Assembly (NCBI GenBank): GCA_002436065.1
Contig: DIXP01000059.1
Location: 40,177 to 104,176 of the forward strand
DNA length: 64,000 nucleotides
Direction of reading: 5' to 3'
From: Chloroflexi bacterium UBA6077
Lineage (GTDB): Bacteria; Chloroflexota; UBA6077
Each line of letters starts with the position of its first letter. Position 1 is the stretch's first letter. Below the pieces are notes generated by a model that saw nothing but the letters and a program-made list of their open reading frames with translations, was not told where the DNA came from and did not search any database. The position numbers and the translations under genes were made by a program. Positions 16,642-25,616 of this stretch are shown here, in pieces.

Positions 16642-18105
16642 CTGAGAACGAAGAAGTTCACCATCCTGCATTCCAACGACATGCACGGCGATTTCCTGGC
16701 CGAGGCCAGGGGAGCCGAGGGCAAGCTAACTGGCGGGCTCGCCCTTCTATCCGGTTATCTCAACCGGGTACGGGCCGAGGAAGAGAATATCCTGTACCTC
16801 ATCGCTGGCGACATGGTACAGGGTTCGATCATCGACACGGAGTACAAGGGCTGTTCCACCATCGAGATCATGAACTACCTGGCACCGGACGCGGTCTGTC
16901 TGGGGAATCACGAGTTCGACTATGGCCTCCCACACCTGCTGTTCCTGGAGAAGCTGGCCAACTTCCCCATTGTCAACGCGAACCTATATCTCAAGCCGTA
17001 CAACAAGAGGCTGATGAAGCCCTTCCACATCCTGCGGGTCGACGGCTTGGACGTCCTGATCATAGGCATCATCACCGAGAAGATCCTGGCGGACATCGCC
17101 AAGGACGAGCGAATCTCCAGCTTCATAACCCTGGCCGAGGCCAGCAGCGAGGTGGGGCGGATCTGCAACGCCTACAAGCGTGATGACATCGATCTCACCA
17201 TCCTGCTCACCCACATCGGGTACGAATCGGACCTGGAACTGGCCGGCATGCTTGATCCCCGCTGGGGCGTGGACCTGATCATCGGCGGGCACTCCCACAC
17301 CATGCTGGAGCGTCCGGCCCTGGTCAACGGTGTCCTGATAGCTCAGGCGGGAGTTGGGACCGACCAGGTTGGGAGGTTCGACCTGGTGGTGGACGACGAC
17401 ACCAACCGTGTGGTGGAGTACAACTGGCAGTTGGTGCCAATCAACGAGGGCACGGCGGAGCCAGATCGCGAGCTTCAGGCCTACATAGAGTCCTTCAAAC
17501 AGGTGGTGGATCGGAAGTACAACACCATCATAGGCCGCTTCGCCGAGAAGCTGGTCCACCCCAGCCGGGTGGTTGAGACTCCTCTGGGCAACCTCACGGC
17601 GGATGCCCTGGCTGACAGTACAGGCCTGGATCTGGTGCTGGTGGGGAGCGGCTTCATACGGTCGGCGGAGTTGGGTCCGGTGGTTACCCTGGGCAGCTTC
17701 CTGGCCTGCTACGGCTTCGACGAGGCGCTGACCCGCTTCACGGTCACCGGCAGCCAGTTGAAGAGGATCTTCGATCACGTTATGCGGCCAGAGAACCGAA
17801 CGGGCGAGGGCGAGTGCTATCAGGTCAACGGTGGTCTTGAGGCCATCTACGACGAGCGGGGGAAGCGGTTGGAGTCCCTGACACTCCGTGGGGAGCCGGT
17901 GGAGGAAGGCTGTCGCTACACGCTCGGCCTGCCCGACTACCACTACCGGAACTCGGCGAGCTTCCTGAACGTGACTTCGGAGGAGTTGGCGGAGCTTTCC
18001 GAGCCCAGGGTGGTGGCCACCTCCATACGCGACGTACTGGAGGAGTACTTTCGTAACAACCAAAACATCAGCCGTCGGGTGGAAGGCCGTCTGACGTATC
18101 GGTAG
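16642..18105 (+). CDS. 5'-nucleotidase/UshA-family metallophosphoesterase, probable CTG start
   Basis: A 487-residue two-domain enzyme. The N-terminal metallophosphatase domain has FTILHSNDMHGD (first metal-binding Asp and His), AGDMVQGS, GNHEFDYG, THIGYESD and GGHSHTM; the C-terminal 5'-nucleotidase domain has LGNLTADALAD and the GSGFIRSAE/VNGGL substrate loop. No signal peptide is visible, so it is probably a cytoplasmic YfkN/UshA-like phosphohydrolase. The first ATG (16681) falls inside the NDMHG metal motif and would remove a ligand. Between the upstream in-frame stop (16564) and that point there is no ATG, GTG or TTG. CTG 16642, six bases after GAGAGG, gives the usual L-R-T-K-K-F-T-I-L-H N-terminus. 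Confidence 0.85.
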   Translation: MRTKKFTILHSNDMHGDFLAEARGAEGKLTGGLALLSGYLNRVRAEEENILYLIAGDMVQGSIIDTEYKGCSTIEIMNYLAPDAVCLGNHEFDYGLPHLLFLEKLANFPIVNANLYLKPYNKRLMKPFHILRVDGLDVLIIGIITEKILADIAKDERISSFITLAEASSEVGRICNAYKRDDIDLTILLTHIGYESDLELAGMLDPRWGVDLIIGGHSHTMLERPALVNGVLIAQAGVGTDQVGRFDLVVDDDTNRVVEYNWQLVPINEGTAEPDRELQAYIESFKQVVDRKYNTIIGRFAEKLVHPSRVVETPLGNLTADALADSTGLDLVLVGSGFIRSAELGPVVTLGSFLACYGFDEALTRFTVTGSQLKRIFDHVMRPENRTGEGECYQVNGGLEAIYDERGKRLESLTLRGEPVEEGCRYTLGLPDYHYRNSASFLNVTSEELAELSEPRVVATSIRDVLEEYFRNNQNISRRVEGRLTYR

Positions 18106-18121
18106 GAAAGGAGTACATATC

Positions 18122-20005
18122 GTGAAGTGCTCAGCCTGTGGCGGCGAACTTGCCGCCGATGCCCGTTTCTGCCACCACTGCGGCGCGACCGTCGTGGCCG
18201 CCGCGCCTTCTCAGCAGCCCTCGGAGCCACAAGATTCGGCATCTCTCGCCAAAGTGGTGGACGAAACCTCTCAACAGCCTGATCTCGGGGGCGCCCTCGC
18301 GGCGGAGATGGAAATCGCTCCGGACGAGACCCTAGCAGCCCCTCAGCCAAGCACGGATTTTCGGCTGGAACCGACGCAATCGACGCCGCAGCCTCAGCAG
18401 ACGGCACCGCCGCCACCAATACCGACGCCGCGGCCGGCCACGCTTCGCTGTGCCAAATGTGGCACCGATCTGGTGCCGGGAGAGACCTTCTGCACCAACT
18501 GCGGGACCCGCGTCCAGGGGAGCATTCCCTCCCAGGCGCCGGCAGCTGCTCCGATGTCCCAGTTCTGCGCCAACTGCGGGGCCTCCATGGGGCCCTCAGA
18601 AGCCTTCTGCTCCAGTTGCGGGGCGAAGGTCAATGCTCCTGCGGCGCCCACGGTGATGGCTGTGCCGCAATCCGCTGCTCCCACGGCCGCACGGGGATTT
18701 GCCCCTCCTCCGGCTCAGCAAGCCTCGGCGCGGGCTCGCTACTGCCTGAGCTGCGGCTCCCAATTGGGTCCGGCCGATGCCTTCTGTCCCAACTGCGGGA
18801 CGCGTCCCGATTCGGCGGGTCCATCGTCGAATGGACCAAAGGCCAGGGCCGGGACACCACCTCCGCAGTTTAGCGGGGCCTTAGATGGCGTTCAGTACAA
18901 GGGGGTCATGCCTCGTTTCATGGCGGCCTTGATCGACGGGGTTCTGTACCTGATCCTGGCTATCGCCCTGGCCTCCCAGTTCGGAAGCACATCCGCCACG
19001 GCCTCCTCCGGATTCGAAGCCTCCTTCAATCTGCAGGGGTGGCCTGCTGCCCTGTCGGCATTGCTGAGCATGGGCTACATGGTGCTGATGGAGGGCTACC
19101 TGGGTGGAACCGTGGGCAAGCTGCTGTTGGGCATCCGCGTGGTGGATGCCGCCGGCAACAGGCCGGGGTTCGCCCGGGCACTGATCCGAAACGTGTTGCG
19201 CATCATCGATGCCCTGCCCCTGTTCTACCTGCTGGGCATCATCCTTGTGGCAACAGGCAAGCAGAAGCGGCGCATCGGCGACATGGCGGCCGGCACCTAT
19301 GTGGTGGCCAGAAGCAGCGTCAAGCGGATGAAAGCAGGGGGCTTCGCGGCGAAGCCCGCCAACACCGTGCTGACGGCTGTGGCAGGCGTGATAGCCGTGC
19401 TGGGGCTGATAATGGTCGTGGCCAGCGCCCTGTTCCAGCCCCAGATCCCCGGCATGCCCTCCGCCCAGACGCAGGCCGGAGCGAAGACTCAGCCGATCCC
19501 GACCGCGGTTCCCACCAAGGCGCCATCTTCGGGGGGCGGGCCATTCGGCATATCTCTGCCCTCCATATCTTTGCCAGGCTTAGGTGGCGATCCGGTGGAT
19601 GTTGCGGGCAAGTGGACCGGCTCTATGAGCCTCGGGAGCACCAAGATCGACGGAGCGACGGCGGAGGAGCAGAAGTCGCTGGACGAGCAGATGAAGGCGG
19701 TCAAGAGCATGTCGATCCCCATGCAGTTCACCTTCGATGGGAATTCCAAGGACGCTGGAACCGTCGCGCTCGGTGGGGGCATGTCCATGAGTAGCAGCGA
19801 GAAGCTCAGCTACAAGGTCTCGGGGGACAAGGTGACCATCGAGGGGAAGGTGGACGACGGCAAGTTCACCTTCGAGGGCAAGGCCAGTAAGAAGGGCAAC
19901 AGCTACGACATCGAGGGCACCTTCAAGGGCGAAGGCCCGGCCACCGGCATTAACAAGAGCAAGACCATGAAGATAGAGGGTAGCTGGAAGGCGACCAAGC
20001 AGTAG
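18122..20005 (+). CDS. Four-zinc-ribbon RDD membrane protein with GxWxGxM domain
   Basis: A 627-residue protein starting at GTG 18122 (AAAGGAG upstream). It has four zinc ribbons of the form C-x2-C-x10-C-x2-C: residues about 3-20 and then three between about 110 and 235, separated by Pro/Ala/Gln linkers. An RDD membrane domain follows (about 255-395; RFMAALIDGVLYLILAIAL and helices to IGDMAAGTYVV), then one more helix (TAVAGVIAVLGLIMVVASALF), a Pro/Thr linker and a C-terminal beta-rich domain (about 497-627) beginning VAGKWTGSMSL. The last domain is shared with the proteins at 25617 and 28324. The ribbons should be cytoplasmic and the last domain outside. Function unknown; it opens the zinc-ribbon cluster. 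Confidence 0.85.
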   Translation: MKCSACGGELAADARFCHHCGATVVAAAPSQQPSEPQDSASLAKVVDETSQQPDLGGALAAEMEIAPDETLAAPQPSTDFRLEPTQSTPQPQQTAPPPPIPTPRPATLRCAKCGTDLVPGETFCTNCGTRVQGSIPSQAPAAAPMSQFCANCGASMGPSEAFCSSCGAKVNAPAAPTVMAVPQSAAPTAARGFAPPPAQQASARARYCLSCGSQLGPADAFCPNCGTRPDSAGPSSNGPKARAGTPPPQFSGALDGVQYKGVMPRFMAALIDGVLYLILAIALASQFGSTSATASSGFEASFNLQGWPAALSALLSMGYMVLMEGYLGGTVGKLLLGIRVVDAAGNRPGFARALIRNVLRIIDALPLFYLLGIILVATGKQKRRIGDMAAGTYVVARSSVKRMKAGGFAAKPANTVLTAVAGVIAVLGLIMVVASALFQPQIPGMPSAQTQAGAKTQPIPTAVPTKAPSSGGGPFGISLPSISLPGLGGDPVDVAGKWTGSMSLGSTKIDGATAEEQKSLDEQMKAVKSMSIPMQFTFDGNSKDAGTVALGGGMSMSSSEKLSYKVSGDKVTIEGKVDDGKFTFEGKASKKGNSYDIEGTFKGEGPATGINKSKTMKIEGSWKATKQ

Positions 20006-20155
20006 CCCGTTGGGGATGCGGGTGGTGTTGGTGCCCTGCCGGCCGCCAACTTCATGAGCTCCAGCGGTATCGCGGGGAAGTCCACCCGCTACGAGGGCTT
20101 CGACCTGTACGAGATGAAGTAGGAGAAGGATCGCTTGGTGGAGAATCCGGCGTAT

Positions 20156-20202
20156 CCATGTCCGATAGCGCGCCGCTAAAGCGAGCGCGCTATCGGACAT
20201 GG
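20156..20202 (+). terminator. Terminator-like palindrome between convergent genes
   Basis: CCATGTCCGATAGCGCGC (20156-20173) is exactly inverted at 20185-20202, with CGC/GCG extending the stem around a short loop. It lies between the convergent zinc-ribbon genes ending at 20005 and 20232. Confidence 0.65.
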
Positions 20203-20231
20203 GAAGCGAGGCAGAGTCGCCCGACGTGTCC

Positions 20232-21317
20232 TCAGGGTCTGACCCTCCCACTGTTGGGAGCCAGGGGACGAACCAGGTCGGCTGCCTGTTTCTCGCCTAT
20301 TGAGGTGATGCTGTTCAGTTGGAGATGTATGTTACCTCCGGGATCCTTGGCCAGAACCTGGCCGAGGCCGGGAGCGTAGTAGACCGTCTCGCGGAACTCG
20401 ACCACGGTGTTGTCGTGCTCCACCACCACGCAGTTCTCCACCATCATGAAGCCCAGGTCCACACGGACACCGGTGTCCACCACCGTGTAGATTATGCCGT
20501 CCCTTTCCCATCGTGCGCCCTTGGTCAGGTTGCGTCCGAGCCACGGATAGCCGTCCACGGGGTTGTCGTCGGGAATCACCAGGATGCCGTCGTTTCCGAC
20601 CACGTAGTGCTCGACAAACTGGGCCACCGGTTGCCCGGCGTCCAGGATGGTTCGAAGCACGCTAACCGCTACCGGTTCGGCCACCTTGGCCGATACCACT
20701 TCCACGTCGGCCTCCTCGCCGTCGGGGAAGACCTCGTGGAACAGCAGTTTGAGCCCCGGACGAGGGAGGTAGCCTTCCATGGACGCAGCCTTCTGCGCGC
20801 TGCCCCCGCTGGCCTGGATGGCCGTAGGGGTAGGTCGGGGAGCGGTGGGGCTGGGCACTTTGGTAGCGGTTGGCTTCAAAGGCGTCGGTGAGGGCAGGGG
20901 GAGCGATGTGGACGTGGCTGCCTTGGGTAGGGCCACGAGTGCTCCGGCAGGTGTGGCCGCGACGGATGGGGCTGCTGTCGTGGCGCCTGGCAGCGCGGTT
21001 GGGGCAAGCGCCAGTGGCTGGGCGGTCGGTGCGGCGGGAGCTACGGGCGTTGGTGCCGACGCCAGCGTCTCGCTGTTGCTCCCTGACAACCTTGGCAACA
21101 GCACCGTGACCAGCAGTGCCAGGGCTACCAAGCCAGCCGCTGCTCCTCCTAGCAGAGGCAACAACAGCCCCCTGGACGCGGATGCTCGACTAGAGGTCTC
21201 CATCGGGGGCTGCGCCAGGGGCTGAGCGGCCCCGCAACCGCCACAGAAACGAGCTCCCGTCGCCACGGGCCTGCCACACTGGTCGCAGAACTGGCTGCCA
21301 TCCATCATCATCAGCAC
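20232..21317 (-). CDS. Single-zinc-ribbon membrane-anchored protein with extracytoplasmic C-terminal domain
   Basis: A 361-residue protein. One zinc ribbon (CDQC-x10-CGGC, about 11-28) is followed by one membrane helix (LLLPLLGGAAAGLVALALLVTVLL, about 50-73), a long Ala/Pro/Thr linker (about 80-180) and a C-terminal domain of about 180 residues (GYLPRPGLKLLFHEVFPDGEE to the end) that I do not recognise. The topology, ribbon inside and domain outside, matches its neighbours. The frame starts at GTG 21317; three consecutive ATG codons from 21311 are equally possible starts. It is the only zinc-ribbon gene of the cluster on the minus strand. Confidence 0.75.
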   Translation of the reverse strand: MLMMMDGSQFCDQCGRPVATGARFCGGCGAAQPLAQPPMETSSRASASRGLLLPLLGGAAAGLVALALLVTVLLPRLSGSNSETLASAPTPVAPAAPTAQPLALAPTALPGATTAAPSVAATPAGALVALPKAATSTSLPLPSPTPLKPTATKVPSPTAPRPTPTAIQASGGSAQKAASMEGYLPRPGLKLLFHEVFPDGEEADVEVVSAKVAEPVAVSVLRTILDAGQPVAQFVEHYVVGNDGILVIPDDNPVDGYPWLGRNLTKGARWERDGIIYTVVDTGVRVDLGFMMVENCVVVEHDNTVVEFRETVYYAPGLGQVLAKDPGGNIHLQLNSITSIGEKQAADLVRPLAPNSGRVRP

Positions 21318-21532
21318 CTGACCTCATGTACTTGGGTAGGAATAGCGTAATGGACCCTTCCCAGTGTTCCAGTCTACCATGTGCGGGTACACAATTGAAC
21401 ATGATGATGGGCTGTGCTGGTGCCGCAGGCGCCTCGCGAGACAGAGGTCTCTGGATCCGATAACAGAGGTCGTCTAAAGCATCCACCATCTCCCGCAATA
21501 TGGATATACGTCAAGACTTGAGGAGGCATCCG

Positions 21533-21913
21533 TTGTCCCAGGTTCTATTCGACAAGCCAGACCAACTGCAGAAGATCCAGTCGGGCCTCCTACCAGGCGA
21601 GACCATCGACGCGGTGTTCGACATGAAGGGCGGAGGCACCGGCTTCATCGGCATCACCAGCAAGCGGGTCATCATTTACGACAAGGCCTTCCTCCGGAAG
21701 ATGAAGGCCATAGTCTCGATACCATACAGCCGGATCTATACTGTAGCGGCTGAGGATGACTCCGGACTGTTGACAGGTCGGGGCTTCTTTGCCAGCAGCA
21801 AGGTAGTCCTTGGCACGGGCCACGGCGAGTTCGAGTTGGAGTTCCGAGGGGCGGACAAGGCACACATTGCCCATGACCTGATCCTAATTCACATGCTCTC
21901 GATCGGCCACTGA
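21533..21913 (+). CDS. Bacterial PH-domain protein
   Basis: A 126-residue protein matching the bacterial pleckstrin-homology (YvbH/bPH) fold: LLPGETIDAVFDMKGGGTGFIGITSKRVIIYDK, then IVSIPYSRIYTVAAED and FELEFRGADKAHIAHDLI, a run of beta strands ending in a C-terminal helix. No membrane segment. Bacterial PH domains bind proteins or lipids at the membrane; the function here is unknown. TTG 21533 is chosen because AGGAGG at 21521-21526 lies six bases before it; the upstream ATG 21500 has no ribosome site. Confidence 0.8.
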   Translation: MSQVLFDKPDQLQKIQSGLLPGETIDAVFDMKGGGTGFIGITSKRVIIYDKAFLRKMKAIVSIPYSRIYTVAAEDDSGLLTGRGFFASSKVVLGTGHGEFELEFRGADKAHIAHDLILIHMLSIGH

Positions 21914-21958
21914 GGCGGTGATGTCATCCAGTCCTGGCGTTGTGGTTGGCGATGGTGT

Positions 21959-21998
21959 GGTTACCTTGTGTCTACCTTTGTTAACCGCCCCGTTAACC
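21959..21998 (+). promoter_or_regulatory. Candidate shared motif GGTTACCTTGT...GTTAACC, copy 1
   Basis: GGTTACCTTGT at 21959-21969 is followed by GTTAACC at 21980 and again at 21992. The same 11-base word and GTTAACC recur upstream of the subtilisin-like gene at 25617. Both lie 5' of zinc-ribbon genes and may mark a common regulator. Confidence 0.35.
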
Positions 21999-22094
21999 CC
22001 GGGGGGATACTCTGTCCATAGCGGTCTTTGATCTTCATGATCGGCCTATTCCAGGCTTCCAAGATCGCCCTCACTGGAGATGGAGGATTGGACA

Positions 22095-22763
22095 ATGAAG
22101 TGCCCTTCGTGCGGAGCGGAACGCCCTCGGGGCAGCAGCTTCTGTGGCTCTTGTGGCGCCGATATAGCTGGTGATGGTGATGCGTGTTGCCATCATTGCG
22201 GTGCCGCTTTGCCGGCTGGAGCTATCTTCTGTGCCCGTTGCGGCACCCGTCATGGAGAGTCGAGCGGCGCCGAGCAGGATCTTGTAGCTGTCGTGACGGC
22301 TCGCCATGCTCGGAAGAGGTCGGCTACTGTATCCTCTCCGGGTGGTGGGTCGGGAGTATTGAAACGGGTGGGCATGATCCTTCTCGGGCTGGTAATCCTG
22401 GCGTTCGGCCTCAGCCAGGGGTTGCTCCTGGTTGTGGGCGACACCAGATCAGGGGTGGTTACCGAGGTGGGAGCCCGGCAGAGACAGAGCAGTGGCTTCA
22501 CCGTTGGGGACAAGAAGCGATACGAGTATGTCTACCCTGTGAAGTATGCCTTCACTGCCTCCAATGGCCAGTCCTTCTCAGGGAAGTTCGATTTCCCTCA
22601 GGGAGAGAAGCTTCCTCCGAGGACAGGTAGCACCGTGCAGGTGCGCTACCTGTCCTTCTACCCTCCCATGAACGCGGTGAGCGACGATCTCTCCTTCAGT
22701 ATGACGAGTCTCTTGTTGATGGTGGTGGGAGGAGGAATTCTTCTCGTCTCGCTTCGAGGATAA
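22095..22763 (+). CDS. Double-zinc-ribbon membrane protein, DUF3592-like
   Basis: A 222-residue protein: two zinc ribbons (CPSC-x10-CGSC at 3-20 and CHHC-x10-CARC at about 32-49), a basic linker, a membrane helix (VGMILLGLVILAFGLSQGLLLVV, about 92-114), an extracytoplasmic beta-rich segment (YEYVYPVKYAFTASNGQSFSG, about 140-160, and GSTVQVRYLSFYPP) and a second helix at the C-terminus (SLLLMVVGGGILLVSL). The two-helix arrangement around a YPVKYxFxxxNG strand resembles DUF3592 proteins. ATG 22095 follows GGAGG. Function unknown; part of the zinc-ribbon cluster. Confidence 0.8.
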   Translation: MKCPSCGAERPRGSSFCGSCGADIAGDGDACCHHCGAALPAGAIFCARCGTRHGESSGAEQDLVAVVTARHARKRSATVSSPGGGSGVLKRVGMILLGLVILAFGLSQGLLLVVGDTRSGVVTEVGARQRQSSGFTVGDKKRYEYVYPVKYAFTASNGQSFSGKFDFPQGEKLPPRTGSTVQVRYLSFYPPMNAVSDDLSFSMTSLLLMVVGGGILLVSLRG

Positions 22764-22941
22764 CTAGACTTAATTGCCTTTCCATCGGGACCGCGGGCGA
22801 GTTCACCCGTTGCAGGAGGGTGGACACATACGGTGATGGGTGCTGCGCCTCAGGCACGTGTGGATACCGCGGTGGGGGATGTAGGTCGGGTTGAAGTCAC
22901 CTTCAAGCGCGAACACTGGAAGACACATCTGGAGGGTTATG

Positions 22942-25407
22942 TTGAAGTGTACATCCTGTGGAGCCGATCTTCGCTATGGCGCTCGCTTCTGCGGTAGATG
23001 CGGCGCCATAGCTGGAGAGGCGACTCGCCCAGGACGGCCAGCTGGCCAAAGAGCCGCTAGGGCCTCGATCGCGCCGGTTAGGTCAGGGAACAGTAGCGGC
23101 AGCAGTGTGCTAATCGCGGGGATTGCTTTCGTGGTCGTGCTGCTCCTTGGCGGAGGCGGCATGCTCGCCCTCAACAGGAGCGCCCCATCTGGCCTCAGCT
23201 CTGGACTCGTGTCGCTGCCTGGTGTGGGTTCCAGCCCCGCCTCTTCGAGGCCTGTGCTTGGTACTGCCCAGGTGAAGGGGCATGCCCAGGACAAGGTGGT
23301 GGAGACGAAGGCGTGGGGAACGGTGCCCATCAACCAGATGGGGATTGTCCTCAAGGATGGCCTGAAGAGATCCGACGCCGACGCCGTTGCCAAGACCCTC
23401 GGCGGGACGGTGGTGGGCGAGGTTGCCTACGTGAGCCTGTACCAGTTGGAGATACCCACGAAGACGGAGGCGGAGCTGGAGGCGGCTATCAAGAAGGCCA
23501 AGGGTACCAGCGGTGTCGAGCTGGCTTTCCCGAACCAGGCCATGGAGCTGTGGGCAGACATCAAGGGGGTAAGTTGCAGCGCGCTGAACGATCCGGTCTA
23601 CAGCGGGACCAATGGGTCATCCTACCAGATGATTGGCGTCCAGAATGCCTGGGACATCCTCAAGGCCAGCGGCGCGACCCTCAACGAAGTGCACGTGGGG
23701 GTGACCGACGACGGCCTGTACAAGGGAAACGACGAGTTCGATGGCGGCGTCAAGGTGAACGCGGAGGGTTCCGACGACAAGGCGGCCTGGCCGGACAACG
23801 GGTCCGACGGCAAGCCGAAGCCTTATGGCACGCACGGCACGGCGGTGACCGGCATCATCGCGGCAAACCCTGACAACGGCGGGATGGCCGGGATTGCCTC
23901 CCCCCTGGGCAGCAAGATGCAGATCACCCATACCAGCGTGTTCGGCCAGAAGTATGGCGGAAAGACTCTCGTGGAGCCTGACCCTGACGATGCCGACGAT
24001 CCCACGCAGTATGTGTCCGGCGGCCAGACCTTCTCCATCGGTCCCCTGGTGGCTCTCAAGGAGCAGATAGAAAAGGGTGCAACGGTCATCAACTGCTCCT
24101 GGGGGACCAATCATAGGGATCAGAACGGCAACTACATCGAGGGCAATGCCGACCTGGCCCAGGCGTATCGAAAGTTCTTCGAGAAGATGGCCAGGGACAA
24201 TCCCAAGGTGGTATTCGTGGTCGCGGCGGGCAACGATGGAACGGCCACGAAGGGCAGCGGCCACTGGCCCGGCGGGGCACCCCTGCCCAACATGATCACA
24301 GTGGGCAACCTGGATGGCGACGGCACCCGTTGGAAGACCAGCAACATGAACGGCGAGGACTTCGAGGTGACCCTGGGAGCACCAGGACACAGGGTGGTTG
24401 CCGGCGTGTCTGAAGACGGCAGGGTGCAGAACGAGTACGGTGGGACCAGCTTTGCCAGTCCCCAGGTGGCGGCGACGGTGGCGATGCTGAAGTCGCTTAA
24501 CCCGGAGTTGGAGGCCGCCGACATCAAGAAGATCCTGGTGGAGACGGCGGCGACGGAGACGGACGTCAGCGGGAAAAAGGTCCAAATCGACGCTTCGGTG
24601 GGAGGCAGGGTGCTGCGGGTGGACAACGCAGTGCTGAAGGTGCTGAAGGAGCTGAAGAAGGTCCCCGCCAACGCCACTGTGGAGTCCCTCCGGAAGCTGG
24701 GGACCATCGACGCGGTGGCCAGCAGTTCGAAGCCGCTGGAGTACACCGTCAAGGCTATGGTTGGGGCCGTTGGGGAGAAGGGCACCGACGTACGGATCGA
24801 GCTGTGGGGGGAGGGCTCCATTGGCGGCAACAGCAGCAAGCGGCTGGATAAGGCCGGGGAGGTCTCGTGGAGCGTGACCCTGCTGAAGGCTGACAGCAAG
24901 CCCTCGGTCAGGGTGACCCGAATGGACAACAATGCCTGCAGCATTGTCCATATAGCCCCGCTGTCCGGCAACGCCGCATCGACGCAACAACAATCCGGAA
25001 AAGGACAGCCCGAGCTTCTCGCAGCATCTCAGAAGGCTGTAGTTGAGGATTTGGAGATTGCACTGCTCAGTGCGAAAGCCACGAAAGAGTACATTAATGG
25101 ACCTAAAGCGGGTAACAAGTACATTGTCCTACGTTTTAGGACCAAGAATATCGGGAAGGAGGCTGTATCCGGGGATGTCAGTAGCAACCTGCAATGGCTA
25201 GACAAAGATAGCGGCAGGAGAAACGGCCCGGTGAGAACCACAGGTATCAAGCTGGATAATCCCAAAGACAGTAAGCTGGCTCCAGGTGCGGAGAGCGAAT
25301 TCGAGCGGGAATACGAGGTTCCGGAGTCCCTGGGCGAGGTCGAGTTCCACTACCTCCCCGGCTATAACCCGATAGAAAAGGCTCGATGGAGACTGGGGAT
25401 ACAGTAG
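22942..25407 (+). CDS. Zinc ribbon-TM-subtilisin (kexin-like S8) surface protease A
   Basis: An 821-residue protein: zinc ribbon (CTSC-x10-CGRC, 3-20), one membrane helix (SVLIAGIAFVVVLLLGGGGML, about 53-73), a linker, an I9-propeptide-like segment (about 120-195; VGEVAYVSLYQLEIP), and an S8 protease domain with catalytic Asp in VGVTDDGLYKGNDEF, His in GTHGTAVTGIIAA, Asn in VINCSWG and Ser in GGTSFASPQVA. The DDG around the Asp is kexin-like. A P-domain-like region follows (YTVKAMVGAVGEKGTDVRIEL), then a C-terminal beta domain of about 140 residues unlike that of paralogue B. The protease should lie outside the cell. TTG 22942 gives the same M-K-C-T-S-C start as the paralogue with GGAGG six bases before; ATG 22939 is possible. 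Confidence 0.88.
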   Translation: MKCTSCGADLRYGARFCGRCGAIAGEATRPGRPAGQRAARASIAPVRSGNSSGSSVLIAGIAFVVVLLLGGGGMLALNRSAPSGLSSGLVSLPGVGSSPASSRPVLGTAQVKGHAQDKVVETKAWGTVPINQMGIVLKDGLKRSDADAVAKTLGGTVVGEVAYVSLYQLEIPTKTEAELEAAIKKAKGTSGVELAFPNQAMELWADIKGVSCSALNDPVYSGTNGSSYQMIGVQNAWDILKASGATLNEVHVGVTDDGLYKGNDEFDGGVKVNAEGSDDKAAWPDNGSDGKPKPYGTHGTAVTGIIAANPDNGGMAGIASPLGSKMQITHTSVFGQKYGGKTLVEPDPDDADDPTQYVSGGQTFSIGPLVALKEQIEKGATVINCSWGTNHRDQNGNYIEGNADLAQAYRKFFEKMARDNPKVVFVVAAGNDGTATKGSGHWPGGAPLPNMITVGNLDGDGTRWKTSNMNGEDFEVTLGAPGHRVVAGVSEDGRVQNEYGGTSFASPQVAATVAMLKSLNPELEAADIKKILVETAATETDVSGKKVQIDASVGGRVLRVDNAVLKVLKELKKVPANATVESLRKLGTIDAVASSSKPLEYTVKAMVGAVGEKGTDVRIELWGEGSIGGNSSKRLDKAGEVSWSVTLLKADSKPSVRVTRMDNNACSIVHIAPLSGNAASTQQQSGKGQPELLAASQKAVVEDLEIALLSAKATKEYINGPKAGNKYIVLRFRTKNIGKEAVSGDVSSNLQWLDKDSGRRNGPVRTTGIKLDNPKDSKLAPGAESEFEREYEVPESLGEVEFHYLPGYNPIEKARWRLGIQ

Positions 25408-25450
25408 ACCACTTCAGGAACGGGATTTGGCCGATATCCGGCCACCTTGC

Positions 25451-25479
25451 GGTTACCTTGTTCAACGCTATCGTTAACC
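25451..25479 (+). promoter_or_regulatory. Candidate shared motif GGTTACCTTGT...GTTAACC, copy 2
   Basis: GGTTACCTTGT at 25451-25461 and GTTAACC at 25473-25479, spaced as in the copy at 21959. It lies about 140 bases before the start of protease B. Confidence 0.35.
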
Positions 25480-25616
25480 CATCGGCAATAACATCCAGCC
25501 TGATGCGCTGGCGCACTCAGGTTGTCGCCCTCCAACAGTAGCAACAACGGTTGAGCGATTATCCCTGGGTGGTTTCACCCGGGACGTGCCATTAGTCAAA
25601 ACCATGGAGGACTGGG

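Noticed and set aside
16984..18063. A 359-codon minus-strand ORF opposite the nucleotidase gene, and a similar 458-codon one opposite protease A (23617-24993).
   Set aside because: Both are antisense shadows of GC-rich genes without ribosome sites or recognisable domains.
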